Positions 44,616 through 53,948 of a stretch of DNA of 64,000 nucleotides are shown here, piece by piece. Positions within the stretch are counted from its first letter, which is position 1; each line of letters opens with the position of its first letter. The stretch covers positions 62,001 to 126,000 of the forward strand of contig CAVWGP010000006.1 of NCBI GenBank assembly GCA_963754645.1. Reading direction: 5' to 3'. The notes under the pieces are model-generated. The model ran no database searches. It saw only the letters and a list, made by a program, of their open reading frames with translations, and was not told the DNA's origin. The translations under genes and the position numbers were made by a program. This DNA comes from CAVWGP01 sp963754645 (GTDB lineage: Bacteria > Pseudomonadota > Alphaproteobacteria > Bin65).

Positions 44616-45551
44616 TCAGTCCGGCTCCAACGACGGCGCGATCGCCTCGGTGGCGCCGACAAGAACGCTGTCGCACACCCACCATCCCGGATTTTCGCCG
44701 CGCAGCGTATCCGCCGCCGCCGCCGCGCTTTCGGCGCGCGCGAAGAGCGCGAAGCAGGTCGCGCCGCTGCCCGACATGCGCGCCAGAAGACAGCCGGGAA
44801 GGCGCGCCAGGCGATCGAGGATGACGGCAATGCCGGGCATCAGTTCGATCGCGGGCGTCGTGAGATCGTTGCGCCGATCGGCCAGTTCCCGGGCGAGGTG
44901 CGCAGTATCGCGTGCGCCGCCGGCGAGCCGTTCCGGCACCGAAAACGGGCCGTGACGCGCCGTGAAAACGGCGGGCGTCGCCAGCGCCCGCAGCGGATTG
45001 ACCAGCACGATCGGCGTTTGCGGCAAGGCCGGCGCCGGATCGATCCGCTCGCCGATGCCGCCGAGATAGGCGGTTCGTCCACGCAAGCAAATCGGAACGT
45101 CGGCGCCCAAGCCAAGCGCCAGCGCGCCGAGCGCGCCTTCGTCGAGCGTCACGCCCCACATCGCACCGAGCGCCCGCAGTGCCGCGGCCGCATCCGCCGA
45201 GCCGCCGCCGATGCCGGATGCGACCGGAAGGCGCTTGATGAGCCGCAGCGCCGCGCGCGCGCGCGGCGCGATGCCGGCGGCGGCGGCCAGCGCCCGTGCC
45301 GCGCGCAAGACGAGGTTGTTTTCCTTGTCGCCGACGGCCAGCGCGCCGGCAAATGGGCCGGCGAAGGTGAGCGACAGATCGTCCGCCGGCGCCGCGCTCA
45401 CCGTATCGTGGACCGCGGCGAAGGCGACCAGGCTGTCAAGTTCGTGATAGCCGTCGGCGCGCCGGCCGACGACGTGCAGATAGAGATTGATCTTCGCCGC
45501 GGCGGCCCGATGGACGACGCCGGGCGCCGCGAACCGCCCGGCTGCGATCAA
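44616..45551 (-). CDS. ispE: 4-diphosphocytidyl-2-C-methyl-D-erythritol kinase (IspE)
   Basis: IspE phosphorylates CDP-methylerythritol at the 2-position in the MEP isoprenoid pathway. The 311-residue protein starts with AAAAKINLYLHVVGRRADGY, a signature of IspE. PVASGIGGGSADAAAALRAL is the GHMP-kinase ATP loop, LGADVPICLRG follows, and ARMSGSGATCFALF is the third motif. No ATG is available in a sensible place. The TTG at 45551 overlaps the TPR gene's stop (TTGA), giving translational coupling, and leaves about 19 residues before the first strand. Confidence in the function is high, in the start moderate. Confidence 0.92.
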   Translation of the reverse strand: MIAAGRFAAPGVVHRAAAAKINLYLHVVGRRADGYHELDSLVAFAAVHDTVSAAPADDLSLTFAGPFAGALAVGDKENNLVLRAARALAAAAGIAPRARAALRLIKRLPVASGIGGGSADAAAALRALGAMWGVTLDEGALGALALGLGADVPICLRGRTAYLGGIGERIDPAPALPQTPIVLVNPLRALATPAVFTARHGPFSVPERLAGGARDTAHLARELADRRNDLTTPAIELMPGIAVILDRLARLPGCLLARMSGSGATCFALFARAESAAAAADTLRGENPGWWVCDSVLVGATEAIAPSLEPD

Positions 45552-47263
45552 GGCGCCTTGCCGATGCTTTCGAACGGCTTCATGCCGCGCTCGATCTTTT
45601 CCTTGATCTTCGGAATATCCTCGGCTTCGGGGTTGAGCGACAGCGCCCGATGCCATTGGAAGCGCGCCTCGGCGCGGCGGCCGGCGCGCCAATAAACGTC
45701 GCCGAGATGGTCGTTGATCGTCGGATCCTCGGGCGTCAGCTCCGACGCGCGCTCTAGGAATTCCAGCGCCTTCTCGAAATTTCCGAGCCGGTAATAGGCC
45801 CAGCCCACGGAATCGGTGATGGCGCCGTCGTCGGGCTTGAGCTTGACGGCGGTTTCCAGCATCGCGGTCGCCTGCGCGAGATTTTCGCCGCGATCGACCC
45901 ACGTATAGGCGAGATAATTGAGCACATAGGGCTCATCGGGCTTGAGCTCGAGCGCCTTTTTGAAATCGGCCTCGGCGCGCGGCCAATTCTTCGCGCGCTC
46001 GAGCGCGATGCCGCGCACGTAAAGCAGATTCCAGTGCCGCTCCTCGAGCTTCGGCACGCGCGCGACCGCCCGGTCGTAGGCATCGACGGACTTGTCGTAT
46101 TGTTTTTCGTTGCGCAGCAAATTGCCGAGCAGCAGGAGCGCGTCCCAACGATCCGGCTTTTCGCGCGCCATGCCTTCCAGCACGGTCACCGCCTCGGTGA
46201 CGCGTTGCATCTGGCCGAGGGCGCCCGCCGCCGCGCGGCGCGACAGCCACGAGGTTTCGGCGTCGTTCGGAATGCGGCGGTAGATATCGATCGCGGCATC
46301 GAGCATCGAGTCGTTTTCGAGAATCGTGCCGATCGCGTACAGCGTATCGGGATCGTTCGGCCGCAGGTAATCGGCGACGCGGCTATAAACCAACGCCGAG
46401 TCGTTGGCGTTCTCCTGCTGCAGCGCGCCGGCCAGATTGACGAACAGCTCGGCCACGCCATCGGCGGCACTGGCCGCGAAGCGCGCCGGCGCCTTGCCGC
46501 CGGCGAGCCGCGCCAGCATCAGCTCGGCGGCGCTGTTGCCCGGATCCTGCTGCAGGTATTTTTCCACGACCGCGCGCGCCTCGGCGATCTTGCCGGTCCG
46601 GCCCAGGAACGCGGCATAGGCCTGGACGATGCGCAGCGGCACATTGCGCTGCTGCTCCAGCGCATAGCGGTACGCGGCCTCGGCTTGCGGCGCGCGGCCG
46701 GCGACGTCGTTGATCAGTGCTTGGTGGAATTGCTGGAACGCCGCCAGTCCGTCGACGCCGACGAGCGGCCGCAACGCGTCGATCGCGCGCTCGGCGTTGC
46801 CTTGGCCGAGTTCGATCCAGGCGAGCATGCCGGGGCGCAGCAAGCGGTTGGGGCCCTCGTCCGGCAGGGCTTCGACCTGACGCTTGGCGCCGGCATAGTC
46901 GCCGCGCTTCAGCGCCGCCGCGGCGAGGACGGCGTGCGCGAGGCTGGAGCGTTCGCTGCCGGTCGCCAGGGTTTCCGCCAGCTTGATCGCCTCGGGCATG
47001 TTGCCGGCCGAGATGTGGGCTTGAAACGCTTGGCGCATCAGCGCCCGGTTGGCGGGATCGGCGTTGAGCGCCTGTGACAGGAAACGCGCGGCGCCTGCCA
47101 TGTCGCGGTGCTCCATCGCGAAGCGCCCGGCCAAGTAGGCGCCGACTTCCGAGACCGCGGCGCGGTCGCGCCCCTGCGCCGCCGCGGACAGCGCGCCGCC
47201 GGCCATCGCCGCCGCAAATGCGGCGGCGAATGCGCTCCGTTGCAAAGCTGATTTGAGCGGCAT
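45548..47263 (-). CDS. Periplasmic tetratricopeptide-repeat protein
   Basis: The 571-residue protein starts at the ATG at 47263 with a signal peptide (FAAAFAAAMAGGALSAAAQG). The rest is a run of TPR motifs, including ARFLSQALNADPANRALM, ADFKKALELKPDEPYVLNYL and FLERASELTPEDPTINDHL, with NYLAYTWVDRG typical of alphaproteobacterial TPR proteins encoded next to ispE. It is exported and probably a scaffold for envelope proteins. The ispE gene overlaps its end by 4 bases. Confidence 0.85.
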   Translation of the reverse strand: MPLKSALQRSAFAAAFAAAMAGGALSAAAQGRDRAAVSEVGAYLAGRFAMEHRDMAGAARFLSQALNADPANRALMRQAFQAHISAGNMPEAIKLAETLATGSERSSLAHAVLAAAALKRGDYAGAKRQVEALPDEGPNRLLRPGMLAWIELGQGNAERAIDALRPLVGVDGLAAFQQFHQALINDVAGRAPQAEAAYRYALEQQRNVPLRIVQAYAAFLGRTGKIAEARAVVEKYLQQDPGNSAAELMLARLAGGKAPARFAASAADGVAELFVNLAGALQQENANDSALVYSRVADYLRPNDPDTLYAIGTILENDSMLDAAIDIYRRIPNDAETSWLSRRAAAGALGQMQRVTEAVTVLEGMAREKPDRWDALLLLGNLLRNEKQYDKSVDAYDRAVARVPKLEERHWNLLYVRGIALERAKNWPRAEADFKKALELKPDEPYVLNYLAYTWVDRGENLAQATAMLETAVKLKPDDGAITDSVGWAYYRLGNFEKALEFLERASELTPEDPTINDHLGDVYWRAGRRAEARFQWHRALSLNPEAEDIPKIKEKIERGMKPFESIGKAP

Positions 47264-47280
47264 CGTCACTGTCCTCGCTA

Positions 47281-48945
47281 TTACATATTCGGATAATTGG
47301 GACCACCGCCGCCTTCGGGCGTGACCCAGGTGATATTTTGCGTCGCGTCCTTGATGTCGCAGGTTTTGCAATGCACGCAATTCTGCGCGTTGATCTGCAA
47401 GCGCGGATTGCCGCCGGCATCGTCGCGCACGATCTCGTAGACGCCGGCCGGACAATAGCGCTGCTCTGGGGCATCATAAAGGCGGAGGTTGTGCGAAACC
47501 GGAATACTCGCGTCAGTCAGCTTCAAATGCGCCGGCTGATTTTCCTCGTGATTGGTGCTCGAAATGAAAACCGAGGACAGCTTGTCGAAGCTGATCTTGC
47601 CGTCCGGTTTGGGATAGTCGATGCGGCGCGCGTCGGCGGCCGGCTTCAGCGTTTCGTGATCGGCGTGGGCGTGCTTCAAGGTCCACGGCGCCTTGCCGCG
47701 CAAGGCGATCTGGTCGATGCCGGTATAAAGCGTGCCGCCGATCAGGCCCCATTTGAACGACGGGCGCACGTTGCGCGCGCGCCATAGCTCCTCGTGCACC
47801 CAGCTTGCCCGGAAGGCGTCGGGATAGGCGCGCAATTCGTCGTGTCCGGCGCTGCCCGCCTTGAGCGCGGCGAAGGCGGCCTCGGCGGCGAGCATGCCGG
47901 ATTTCATCGCCGTGTGCGTGCCTTTGATCTTCGGCATGTTGAGCGTGCCGGCTTCGCAGCCGATCAAGACGCCGCCGGGAAAGCTCAGCTTCGGCAGCGA
48001 TTGAATGCCGCCCTCGTTAAGCGCGCGCGCGCCGTAGGCGACGCGGCGGCCGCCCTCGAAAGTGGCGCGGATCGCGGGATGGGTCTTGAAGCGCTGGAAC
48101 TCGTCGAACGGACTCAACCAAGGATTGTCGTAGTCCAGTCCGACGACGAAGCCGACCGAGACTTGATTGTTTTCGAGGTGATAGAGAAAGGAGCCGCCAT
48201 AGGTGCCGCGGTCGAGCGGCCAGCCGGCGGTGTGGACGATCAGGCCCTGCTTGTGCTTGGCGGGATCGACCTCCCACAGTTCCTTGAGGCCGATGCCGTA
48301 GGTCTGCGGCTGAACGCCGTCGCGCAGCGCGAATTTTCGCATCAATTGCTTGCCGAGCGAGCCCCGGCAGCCCTCGGCAAAGAACGTGTATTTGCCGTGC
48401 AGCGCCATGCCGGGCTGGAAATTCGCGGTCCGCGCGCCGTCCTTGCCGATGCCCATGTCGCCGGTCGCGACGCCGCGCACCGCGCCCTTCGCGTCGTAAA
48501 GCACCTCCGCCGCGGCGAAACCCGGATAAATTTCGACGCCGAGCTCCTCGGCCTGCTTGCCGAGCCAGCGGCACACATTGCCCAGGCTGACGATGTAGTT
48601 GCCGCGATTCTTCATCGCCGGCAGGTGGAATAGATGCGGCACCGCATAAGCCGATTTTTCGGTGAGAAACATGAACTTTTCGTCGCCGACCGCGGTGTTG
48701 AGCGGCGCGCCGCGCGCCTGCCAATCGGGGATCAGTTCATTGAGCGCGCGCGGCTCGATCACGGCGCCCGAGAGAATATGCGTACCGACCTCGGAGCCCT
48801 TTTCGAGCACGCAGACGCTGACCTCGTGGCCCTCGGCGGCGGCGAGCTGCTTTAGGCGGATGGCCGCGCTCAGCCCGGCCGGCCCGGCGCCGACGATGAC
48901 CACGTCGTATTCCATCGCTTCGCGATCGGTCCGCTCTTCCGTCAT
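47281..48945 (-). CDS. Electron transfer flavoprotein-ubiquinone oxidoreductase (ETF-QO)
   Basis: ETF-QO passes electrons from ETF (fatty-acid and amino-acid dehydrogenases) to ubiquinone at the inner membrane. The 554-residue protein has the FAD loop YDVVIVGAGPAGLSAAIRL, HILSGAVIEPRALNEL, GCEAGTLNMPKIKGTHTAMK (second FAD contact) and the C-terminal 4Fe-4S site with CPAGVYEI and NCVHCKTCDIKDATQNITW. The length matches the family. Start taken at 48945 (MTEERTD), 9 residues after an upstream ATG. The 17-base gap to the TPR gene suggests a shared transcript, though the genes are unrelated. Confidence 0.95.
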   Translation of the reverse strand: MTEERTDREAMEYDVVIVGAGPAGLSAAIRLKQLAAAEGHEVSVCVLEKGSEVGTHILSGAVIEPRALNELIPDWQARGAPLNTAVGDEKFMFLTEKSAYAVPHLFHLPAMKNRGNYIVSLGNVCRWLGKQAEELGVEIYPGFAAAEVLYDAKGAVRGVATGDMGIGKDGARTANFQPGMALHGKYTFFAEGCRGSLGKQLMRKFALRDGVQPQTYGIGLKELWEVDPAKHKQGLIVHTAGWPLDRGTYGGSFLYHLENNQVSVGFVVGLDYDNPWLSPFDEFQRFKTHPAIRATFEGGRRVAYGARALNEGGIQSLPKLSFPGGVLIGCEAGTLNMPKIKGTHTAMKSGMLAAEAAFAALKAGSAGHDELRAYPDAFRASWVHEELWRARNVRPSFKWGLIGGTLYTGIDQIALRGKAPWTLKHAHADHETLKPAADARRIDYPKPDGKISFDKLSSVFISSTNHEENQPAHLKLTDASIPVSHNLRLYDAPEQRYCPAGVYEIVRDDAGGNPRLQINAQNCVHCKTCDIKDATQNITWVTPEGGGGPNYPNM

Positions 48946-48983
48946 CCGCCCCGTCCGTCGACTTCGCCGCAAGCGCCCCGGCC

Positions 48984-49007
48984 GTTAACCGAAAGATCGC
49001 GGTTAAC
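48984..49007. promoter_or_regulatory. Inverted repeat upstream of ETF-QO
   Basis: GTTAACC (48984-48990) and GGTTAAC (49001-49007) form a perfect 7-base inverted repeat with a 10-base spacer, 39-62 bases before the ETF-QO start and in the divergent gap with the DNA glycosylase gene. It looks like a dimeric regulator site. TTAACC is also the half-site of CtrA, but the spacing differs from TTAA-N7-TTAA. The regulator is unknown. Confidence 0.35.
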
Positions 49008-49032
49008 GATCCATTTACGCGCATATGAAACC

Positions 49033-49062
49033 TTGGGCATGACATAGCCCAAGTGCTAATAT
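49033..49062 (+). promoter_or_regulatory. Weak candidate promoter for the uracil-DNA glycosylase gene
   Basis: TTGGGC (49033-49038) and TAATAT (49057-49062) are 18 bases apart. The -35 overlaps an inverted repeat CTTGGGC/GCCCAAG (49032-49038 and 49047-49053). Transcription would start almost at the ATG at 49069, giving a very short leader. Support is limited. Confidence 0.3.
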
Positions 49063-49068
49063 TGCGCC

Positions 49069-49915
49069 ATGCTTGAACAAGACACATTGCTGCGCCTGCT
49101 CGAATGGCAGATCGAAGCCGGCGCCGACGAGGCGATCGCGGCCGAGGCCGTCGATCGGTTCGCCAGTGGCGGCTTCACGCAAAATTGAGCCGGCCGTGAT
49201 CCCGGCGCGCGCGCCGGCCACGAGCGCGCCCGCGCTGCCGCGTCCCAGCACCGCGCCGCGACGTGCCCTGTTGGCAGCGGATGCCGCGATCGGCGCCGCC
49301 AAGTCTGCCGCGGCCGCCGCCGGCACGCTCGATGAACTGCGCGCCGCGGTCGAAGCCTTCGGCGGTTGCGCGCTCAAGGAAACCGCGACGAACACCGTGT
49401 TTGCCGACGGCGCCGCGCGCGCGCGCGTCATGTTCATCGGCGAAGCGCCGGGGGCCGAGGAAGACCGCATCGGCAAGCCCTTCGTCGGCGCGAGCGGGCA
49501 GTTGCTCGACCGCATGCTGAGCTGGATCGGCCTGACGCGGCAGGAAAACGCCTATATTACCAACATTCTATTCTGGCGGCCGCCGGGCAACCGCGATCCC
49601 TCGAGCGAGGAAATCGCGCTTTGCCTGCCCTTCGTCCACCGGCATATCGAATTGCTCAACCCCGCCATCCTGGTCATGCTCGGCGGCCCGTCGGCCAAAT
49701 CGCTGCTGGGGCGCACCGACGGCATTACGCGCATGCGCGGCCGCTGGTTCGAGTTCCGCACACCGTCCATGGTCGAGCGCAAAACCGCGCCGATCGCGGC
49801 GCTGCCATTGTTTCATCCGGCCTATCTGCTGCGCCAGCCGGCGCAGAAGCGCGAGGCCTGGCGCGATCTGTTGGCAATCAAGGCGCGTTTGGCGGAGATC
49901 GAAACGAAGAGTTAG
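49069..49915 (+). pseudogene. Uracil-DNA glycosylase (family 4-like), one frameshift near the 5' end
   Basis: The natural start is the ATG at 49069: MLEQDTLLRLLEWQIEAGAD is the family's first helix in alphaproteobacteria. That frame ends at a TGA at 49188, and the rest of the protein lies one base over. It has FGGCALKETATNTVFADG, MFIGEAPGAEEDRIGKPFVG (catalytic loop), NILFWRPPGNRDPS and PLFHPAYLLRQP (second catalytic motif). It removes uracil from DNA. The usual CxxC pair of cluster-bearing family 4 enzymes is reduced to one Cys, as I recall for this lineage. The catalytic domain (from about 49300) is intact. An internal start may rescue expression. Confidence 0.82.
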
Positions 49916-50021
49916 GATTTATGGCAAGCGGACCGGCAGCGGCGCTCGGGGAAACTTGCCGCCCATCGGTCCGTATTATGTACGGCGTCATTTGGGCAAA
50001 TAAGACAATCGGAGGTTAACC

Positions 50022-51824
50022 GTGCGGATCCATAACATTTGGCGAAAGACCGCGACGTACCGCAGCGGCTTGCTGCTGACGGCGGCGATCGCCCTGCTGC
50101 CGGCTTGCGCCGACTTGGCGAGCACGCGCGAGACGCCGGATCCGAAGGCGATCGGCTTCGCCTATGGCCGCTGGCAGCCCGCCATGACCGAGACCCCGAA
50201 AACGATCTCGGAAGCCGATGCCGAACTCTATCGCCGAATCTACGCGCACCAGAAAAGCGAGCAATGGGCGGACGCCGACCGGCTCATCGCCCAATTGCAG
50301 GACAAGACCCTCGTCGGCCACGTGCTCGCCGCGCGCTTTCTTGGCAGCTATTCGCCAAATTCCAAGGAAGTGCGCGACTGGCTCGCCCGCTACGCCGATC
50401 ACCCCGATGCCGAGCGCATCGCGCGGCTGAGCCGCTACAAGCGCTCGCGCTATGCCGAGAATGGCGACGCGACGATCGACTTCGCCGAGCTGAATGGCGG
50501 TACCGCCACGACCTCGCGCCGGCCGCGCCCGCCGGCCAGCTCATCGCGCCGCAGCCTGACCACGGCGGGCGGTTCGATCTACAATCAATACAATTACGCG
50601 CTGCGCCGCGGCAATCCCGATGCCGCCGAAGCGGCGCTCAACCATTCCGGCGCCGAAGGCCAACTTGGCCGCGTGCGCTTGGATACGCTGCGCACCGAAC
50701 TCGCGGTCTATTTCATGCAGGCCGGTAAGTTCGAGCGCGCCCAGTCGCTCGCCGCCGCGGCGATGCGTTCCAAGGATCAGGTCCCGAACGCGGCCTGGAT
50801 CGCGGGGCTCGCGAGCTGGAAGGTGGGCAAGCACAAGGAGGCGGCCGAAAGCTTCGAATTCGTCGCGGCGGCCAAGAGCGATTCCGACTGGCTGCAGGCG
50901 CGCGCCTCGTTCTGGGCCCATCGCGCCCATGAAGGCGCCGGCGATGCCGCGAGCGCCAAGCGCGCGCTCGAGAAGGCCGCGCAGTTTCCGCGCACGCTTT
51001 ACGGCATGATGGCGCGGCATAAGCTCGGCCAGCGCCAGGATTTCAATTTTGCCGTCTCGGCCACGCCGGACCCGGCGCATCTCGCCGCCATTTCATCCTC
51101 GGCCGAGGGCAAGCGCGCGTTCGGCCTGATCCAAGTCGGCATGCACCATCACGCCGGCGAAGAGCTGTTGCGCCACTATCGCCGCAACGGCTCCGACATG
51201 GAGCAGACCTATCTCGCCATCGCCGACCGCGGCTCGCTGCCGGATCTCGCCTACAATCTTGCCGGCAACGTCTACACCCGCACCGGCAGGACTTACGACG
51301 CCGGCCTGTTTCCGGTGCCCGATTGGCGCCCGGCCGACGGCTTCCAGATCGACCGCGCCGTCATCTTCGCCATCATGCGCCAGGAATCGGCGTTCCAATC
51401 CAAGGTCGTCAGCCGGGCCAATGCGCGCGGCCTGATGCAGCTCATCCCGCCCACGGCCGCGACCATGGCGGGCGATTCGTCGCTGCGCGGCGAGCGGCTC
51501 GGCCGGCTGTTCGATCCCGAATACAACATGCAGCTCGGCCAGCGTTACTTGAAACTGCTGCTCGACCGCGAAACCGGCGGCAACCTCGCCTTTGCCGCCG
51601 CCGCTTACAATGCGGGCGAAGGCGCCCTGATGAAGTGGCAGATGCGCGACGACGCCCTCCTCTTCATGGCAACAATCCCCTACAATGAAACGCGCCATTA
51701 CGTCGAACGCGTGATATACAACGTCTCGGCCTATCGCCTGCGCTTGGGCCAGCGGCCGGTCGAGCTGGAGTCCCTGAGCGCGAACAAATGGCCCATCTAC
51801 GTGGCGCAGGATGGGAAAAACTAA
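50022..51824 (+). CDS. Soluble lytic murein transglycosylase (Slt70-like)
   Basis: The 600-residue protein starts at a GTG (50022) with GGAGG just upstream. An N-terminal hydrophobic segment LLLTAAIALLPACADL looks like a signal with a possible lipobox (LPAC), so it may be lipid-anchored. The middle is the helical superhelix typical of Slt70 (YNQYNYALRRGNPDAAEAAL, ARASFWAHRAHEGAGDA). The catalytic domain has FAIMRQESAFQSKVVS with Glu455 and ARGLMQLIPPTAATM, then AFAAAAYNAGEGALMKW. It cleaves the glycan strand of peptidoglycan to give 1,6-anhydro ends. moaB follows after 32 bases. Confidence 0.9.
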   Translation: MRIHNIWRKTATYRSGLLLTAAIALLPACADLASTRETPDPKAIGFAYGRWQPAMTETPKTISEADAELYRRIYAHQKSEQWADADRLIAQLQDKTLVGHVLAARFLGSYSPNSKEVRDWLARYADHPDAERIARLSRYKRSRYAENGDATIDFAELNGGTATTSRRPRPPASSSRRSLTTAGGSIYNQYNYALRRGNPDAAEAALNHSGAEGQLGRVRLDTLRTELAVYFMQAGKFERAQSLAAAAMRSKDQVPNAAWIAGLASWKVGKHKEAAESFEFVAAAKSDSDWLQARASFWAHRAHEGAGDAASAKRALEKAAQFPRTLYGMMARHKLGQRQDFNFAVSATPDPAHLAAISSSAEGKRAFGLIQVGMHHHAGEELLRHYRRNGSDMEQTYLAIADRGSLPDLAYNLAGNVYTRTGRTYDAGLFPVPDWRPADGFQIDRAVIFAIMRQESAFQSKVVSRANARGLMQLIPPTAATMAGDSSLRGERLGRLFDPEYNMQLGQRYLKLLLDRETGGNLAFAAAAYNAGEGALMKWQMRDDALLFMATIPYNETRHYVERVIYNVSAYRLRLGQRPVELESLSANKWPIYVAQDGKN

Positions 51825-51856
51825 GCGCGCGGGCGCCGCGCGCATGAGCGGCACCG

Positions 51857-52402
51857 ATGAGCAAGAGCGACGATTCCAGGCCCTTCCTGCCGGTCAATAT
51901 CGCGGTTCTGACGGTTTCCGACACGCGGGGCCCGGCCGACGATAGATCGGGCGACACGCTCGCCGAACGCATCAAGGCCGCCGGGCACGTCGTCCGCGAG
52001 CGCAAGATCGTAAAAGACGACCTGCATGGCATCGTCGCCCAATTGCGCGCATGGATCGCCGACGAGCGCATCGACGTGGTGATCGCCACGGGCGGCACCG
52101 GCGTGACCGGCCGCGACGTGACGCCCGAAGCGTTCCACGCGGTCTACGAGAAGGAAATCGTCGGCTTCGGCGAGCTGTTCCGCTGGCTGAGCTACGCCAA
52201 GATCAAGACCTCGACCATCCAATCGCGGGCCACCGCGGGCGTGGCCGGCGGAACCTATCTCTTCGCGCTGCCGGGCTCGCCCGGCGCCGTCAAGGACGCG
52301 TGGGACGACATCATCGTGTCGCAGCTCGACAACCGGCATCGGCCGTGCAATCTCGTTGAGCTCATGCCGCGGCTTCAGGAGCACCTGAGGAAGACGGCTT
52401 AG
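51857..52402 (+). CDS. moaB: Molybdenum cofactor biosynthesis protein MoaB
   Basis: The 181-residue protein begins PVNIAVLTVSDTRGPADDRS and contains VVIATGGTGVTGRDVTPEAF, the MoaB/MogA signature loop that binds molybdopterin. YLFALPGSPGAVKDAWDD follows. MoaB adenylates molybdopterin before metal insertion; in some bacteria it is redundant with MogA. The gene lies between the lytic transglycosylase and the DUF2927 gene, in the same direction, with 32- and 15-base gaps. Confidence 0.92.
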   Translation: MSKSDDSRPFLPVNIAVLTVSDTRGPADDRSGDTLAERIKAAGHVVRERKIVKDDLHGIVAQLRAWIADERIDVVIATGGTGVTGRDVTPEAFHAVYEKEIVGFGELFRWLSYAKIKTSTIQSRATAGVAGGTYLFALPGSPGAVKDAWDDIIVSQLDNRHRPCNLVELMPRLQEHLRKTA

Positions 52403-52417
52403 GGGCCGCGCCGCGCC

Positions 52418-53134
52418 ATGCCGACCTACATACTCCGCGCGCTCGCCGGAGCGATCTTGCTGCTGCTTGCACAGCCCCCCGCAAGGCCGTCGTGGGCGCA
52501 GCCCCTGCCCAGCGCCGAAACCTTGCTGCGCCAGTTCGAAACCGTGGCCTTCAATAGCGAGTTCGGCGGCTCGCACCGGGCCGGCCGCCTGATCCGGTGG
52601 CAGGGCCCGATCGTCATCCAGCTTTCCGGCCGCAACAGCGCCGCTTATCGGCCGGAAGTCGAAGTCCAGCTCGCCGAACTGCGCCAGCTCTCCGGCCTCG
52701 TCATCGAGCTGCCCGAATTCCCCAACGCCGAACGACCGGCCAATTTCAGGATCGAGTTCTCGCAATCGCGCGGCGGCACGACCTTCGACCCGTCGGCACC
52801 CTGCCGCACGCTCATCTACGACAAGAACTTCGTCATCCAGCGCGTCGATATCTACATTGCGCCCGAACCCGGCGTTCTCCGGCGCCACTGCATCGCCGAG
52901 GAGCTGACCCAGGCGCTGGGATTGGCCAATGATTCAAGCATCATCACCGATTCGATCTTCAACGACCGCAGCCGCCGCCAGCGCATCGCGCCCTGGGACG
53001 CCATGATGGTTCGCATTCTCTATGATTCGCGGTTTGCGCCGGGGATGACCAAGGCCCAGGCCATGCCGCTGGTGCGCGCTTTCATCGCCCAAGATCTGGC
53101 GCGGCCGGTCTCGCCGCTCAAGACCGCGCGTTGA
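52418..53134 (+). CDS. Secreted DUF2927 domain protein
   Basis: The 238-residue protein has a signal peptide (AGAILLLLAQPPARPSWAQ) and the DUF2927 core: FETVAFNSEFGG, LIRWQGPIVIQLSGRNS and HCIAEELTQALGLANDSSII, which resembles a pseudo-metalloprotease helix. DUF2927 proteins are periplasmic and of unknown function. It ends 12 bases from the convergent SDR gene. Confidence 0.85.
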   Translation: MPTYILRALAGAILLLLAQPPARPSWAQPLPSAETLLRQFETVAFNSEFGGSHRAGRLIRWQGPIVIQLSGRNSAAYRPEVEVQLAELRQLSGLVIELPEFPNAERPANFRIEFSQSRGGTTFDPSAPCRTLIYDKNFVIQRVDIYIAPEPGVLRRHCIAEELTQALGLANDSSIITDSIFNDRSRRQRIAPWDAMMVRILYDSRFAPGMTKAQAMPLVRAFIAQDLARPVSPLKTAR

Positions 53135-53146
53135 GGCCGGCGTTGC

Positions 53147-53872
53147 CTAGCCGAGGTTTAGAAATCCGCCGTTGAGGCCGAGAATGACGCCGTTGACGTA
53201 GCTCGATTTCACATCGGCGAGAAAGCGAATGGCGTGAACGATCTCGTCCATGCGCGCCAGACGCCGCAGCGGATTCGCCGCATTGAGCTTTTCGATTTGG
53301 GCCGGCGTGAAGCCCTTGGCCATGCTGCCCTCGATCACCGAAGGCGCGATCGCGTTGCAGTAAACGCCGTGGCGTCCGCCGGCGATCGCGTAGCTTTTCG
53401 TCAGCGCATGGACGCCGGCCTTCGAGGCGCCGTAGGCGGGGTGCGGGCCGACGCCGCCGACCTGGCCCGAAATCGATCCGGCATTGACGATCCGCCCGCC
53501 GGGCGGCGCGGCCTTGCGCATCGCGTGCAGCGCCGCGGCACAGCCATGGAACGTTCCGGTGAGATTGATGGCAATGATGCGATCCCACTCGGCGGGATCG
53601 GCCTGTTCGACCGCCGCGGTCGCGACGACGCCGGCGCAGTTCACCCAAATGCGCAAATCGCACTCGGCCGCGGCGCGCTCGGCGAGCGCGAAAACCGCGG
53701 CGCGGTCGCGCACATCGAGCACGGACGGAACAATGCCGACCGCGTCCGGCACCGCCCGGATATCGGCGGCGTAGACCCGATGGCCATCGGCGGCAAAGCT
53801 CGCCGCCACCGCGGCGCCCATGTCGCCAGCCGCGCCGGTCACGACGACGCCTGATTGCCTTGATGCTTGCAT
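53147..53872 (-). CDS. Short-chain dehydrogenase/reductase (classical SDR)
   Basis: The 241-residue protein has the cofactor loop VVVTGAAGDMGAAVAASFAA, WVNCAGVVATAAV (NAG strand), IVNAGSISGQVGG (catalytic Ser), AYGASKAGVHAL (Tyr and Lys) and the C-terminal GLNGGFLNLG. The DIRAV at the second strand end favours NAD over NADP. Typical substrates are hydroxy- or keto-acids and sugars; nothing around it points to one. A strong terminator lies just upstream. Confidence 0.88.
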   Translation of the reverse strand: MQASRQSGVVVTGAAGDMGAAVAASFAADGHRVYAADIRAVPDAVGIVPSVLDVRDRAAVFALAERAAAECDLRIWVNCAGVVATAAVEQADPAEWDRIIAINLTGTFHGCAAALHAMRKAAPPGGRIVNAGSISGQVGGVGPHPAYGASKAGVHALTKSYAIAGGRHGVYCNAIAPSVIEGSMAKGFTPAQIEKLNAANPLRRLARMDEIVHAIRFLADVKSSYVNGVILGLNGGFLNLG

Positions 53873-53892
53873 CGATCGGGCTCCCAATAAAA

Positions 53893-53927
53893 AAGCCGGC
53901 GCCGCTCGTGTTGAGCCGCGCCGGCTT
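53893..53927 (-). terminator. Rho-independent terminator after the polyproline lipoprotein gene
   Basis: On the minus strand AAGCCGGCGC pairs with GCGCCGGCTT, the stem extends inward by GCTC/GAGC after one mismatch, with a 5-base loop, and a run of six T follows. It lies between the stop at 53949 and the SDR start at 53872, so it ends the lipoprotein transcript and shields the SDR gene. Confidence 0.9.
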
Positions 53928-53948
53928 CGATCGTGATCCTGTACGAGC

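Noticed and set aside
48985..49006. CtrA-type site TTAA-N7-TTAA
   Set aside because: The two TTAA cores are 14 bases apart, not 7; retained only as a generic inverted repeat.
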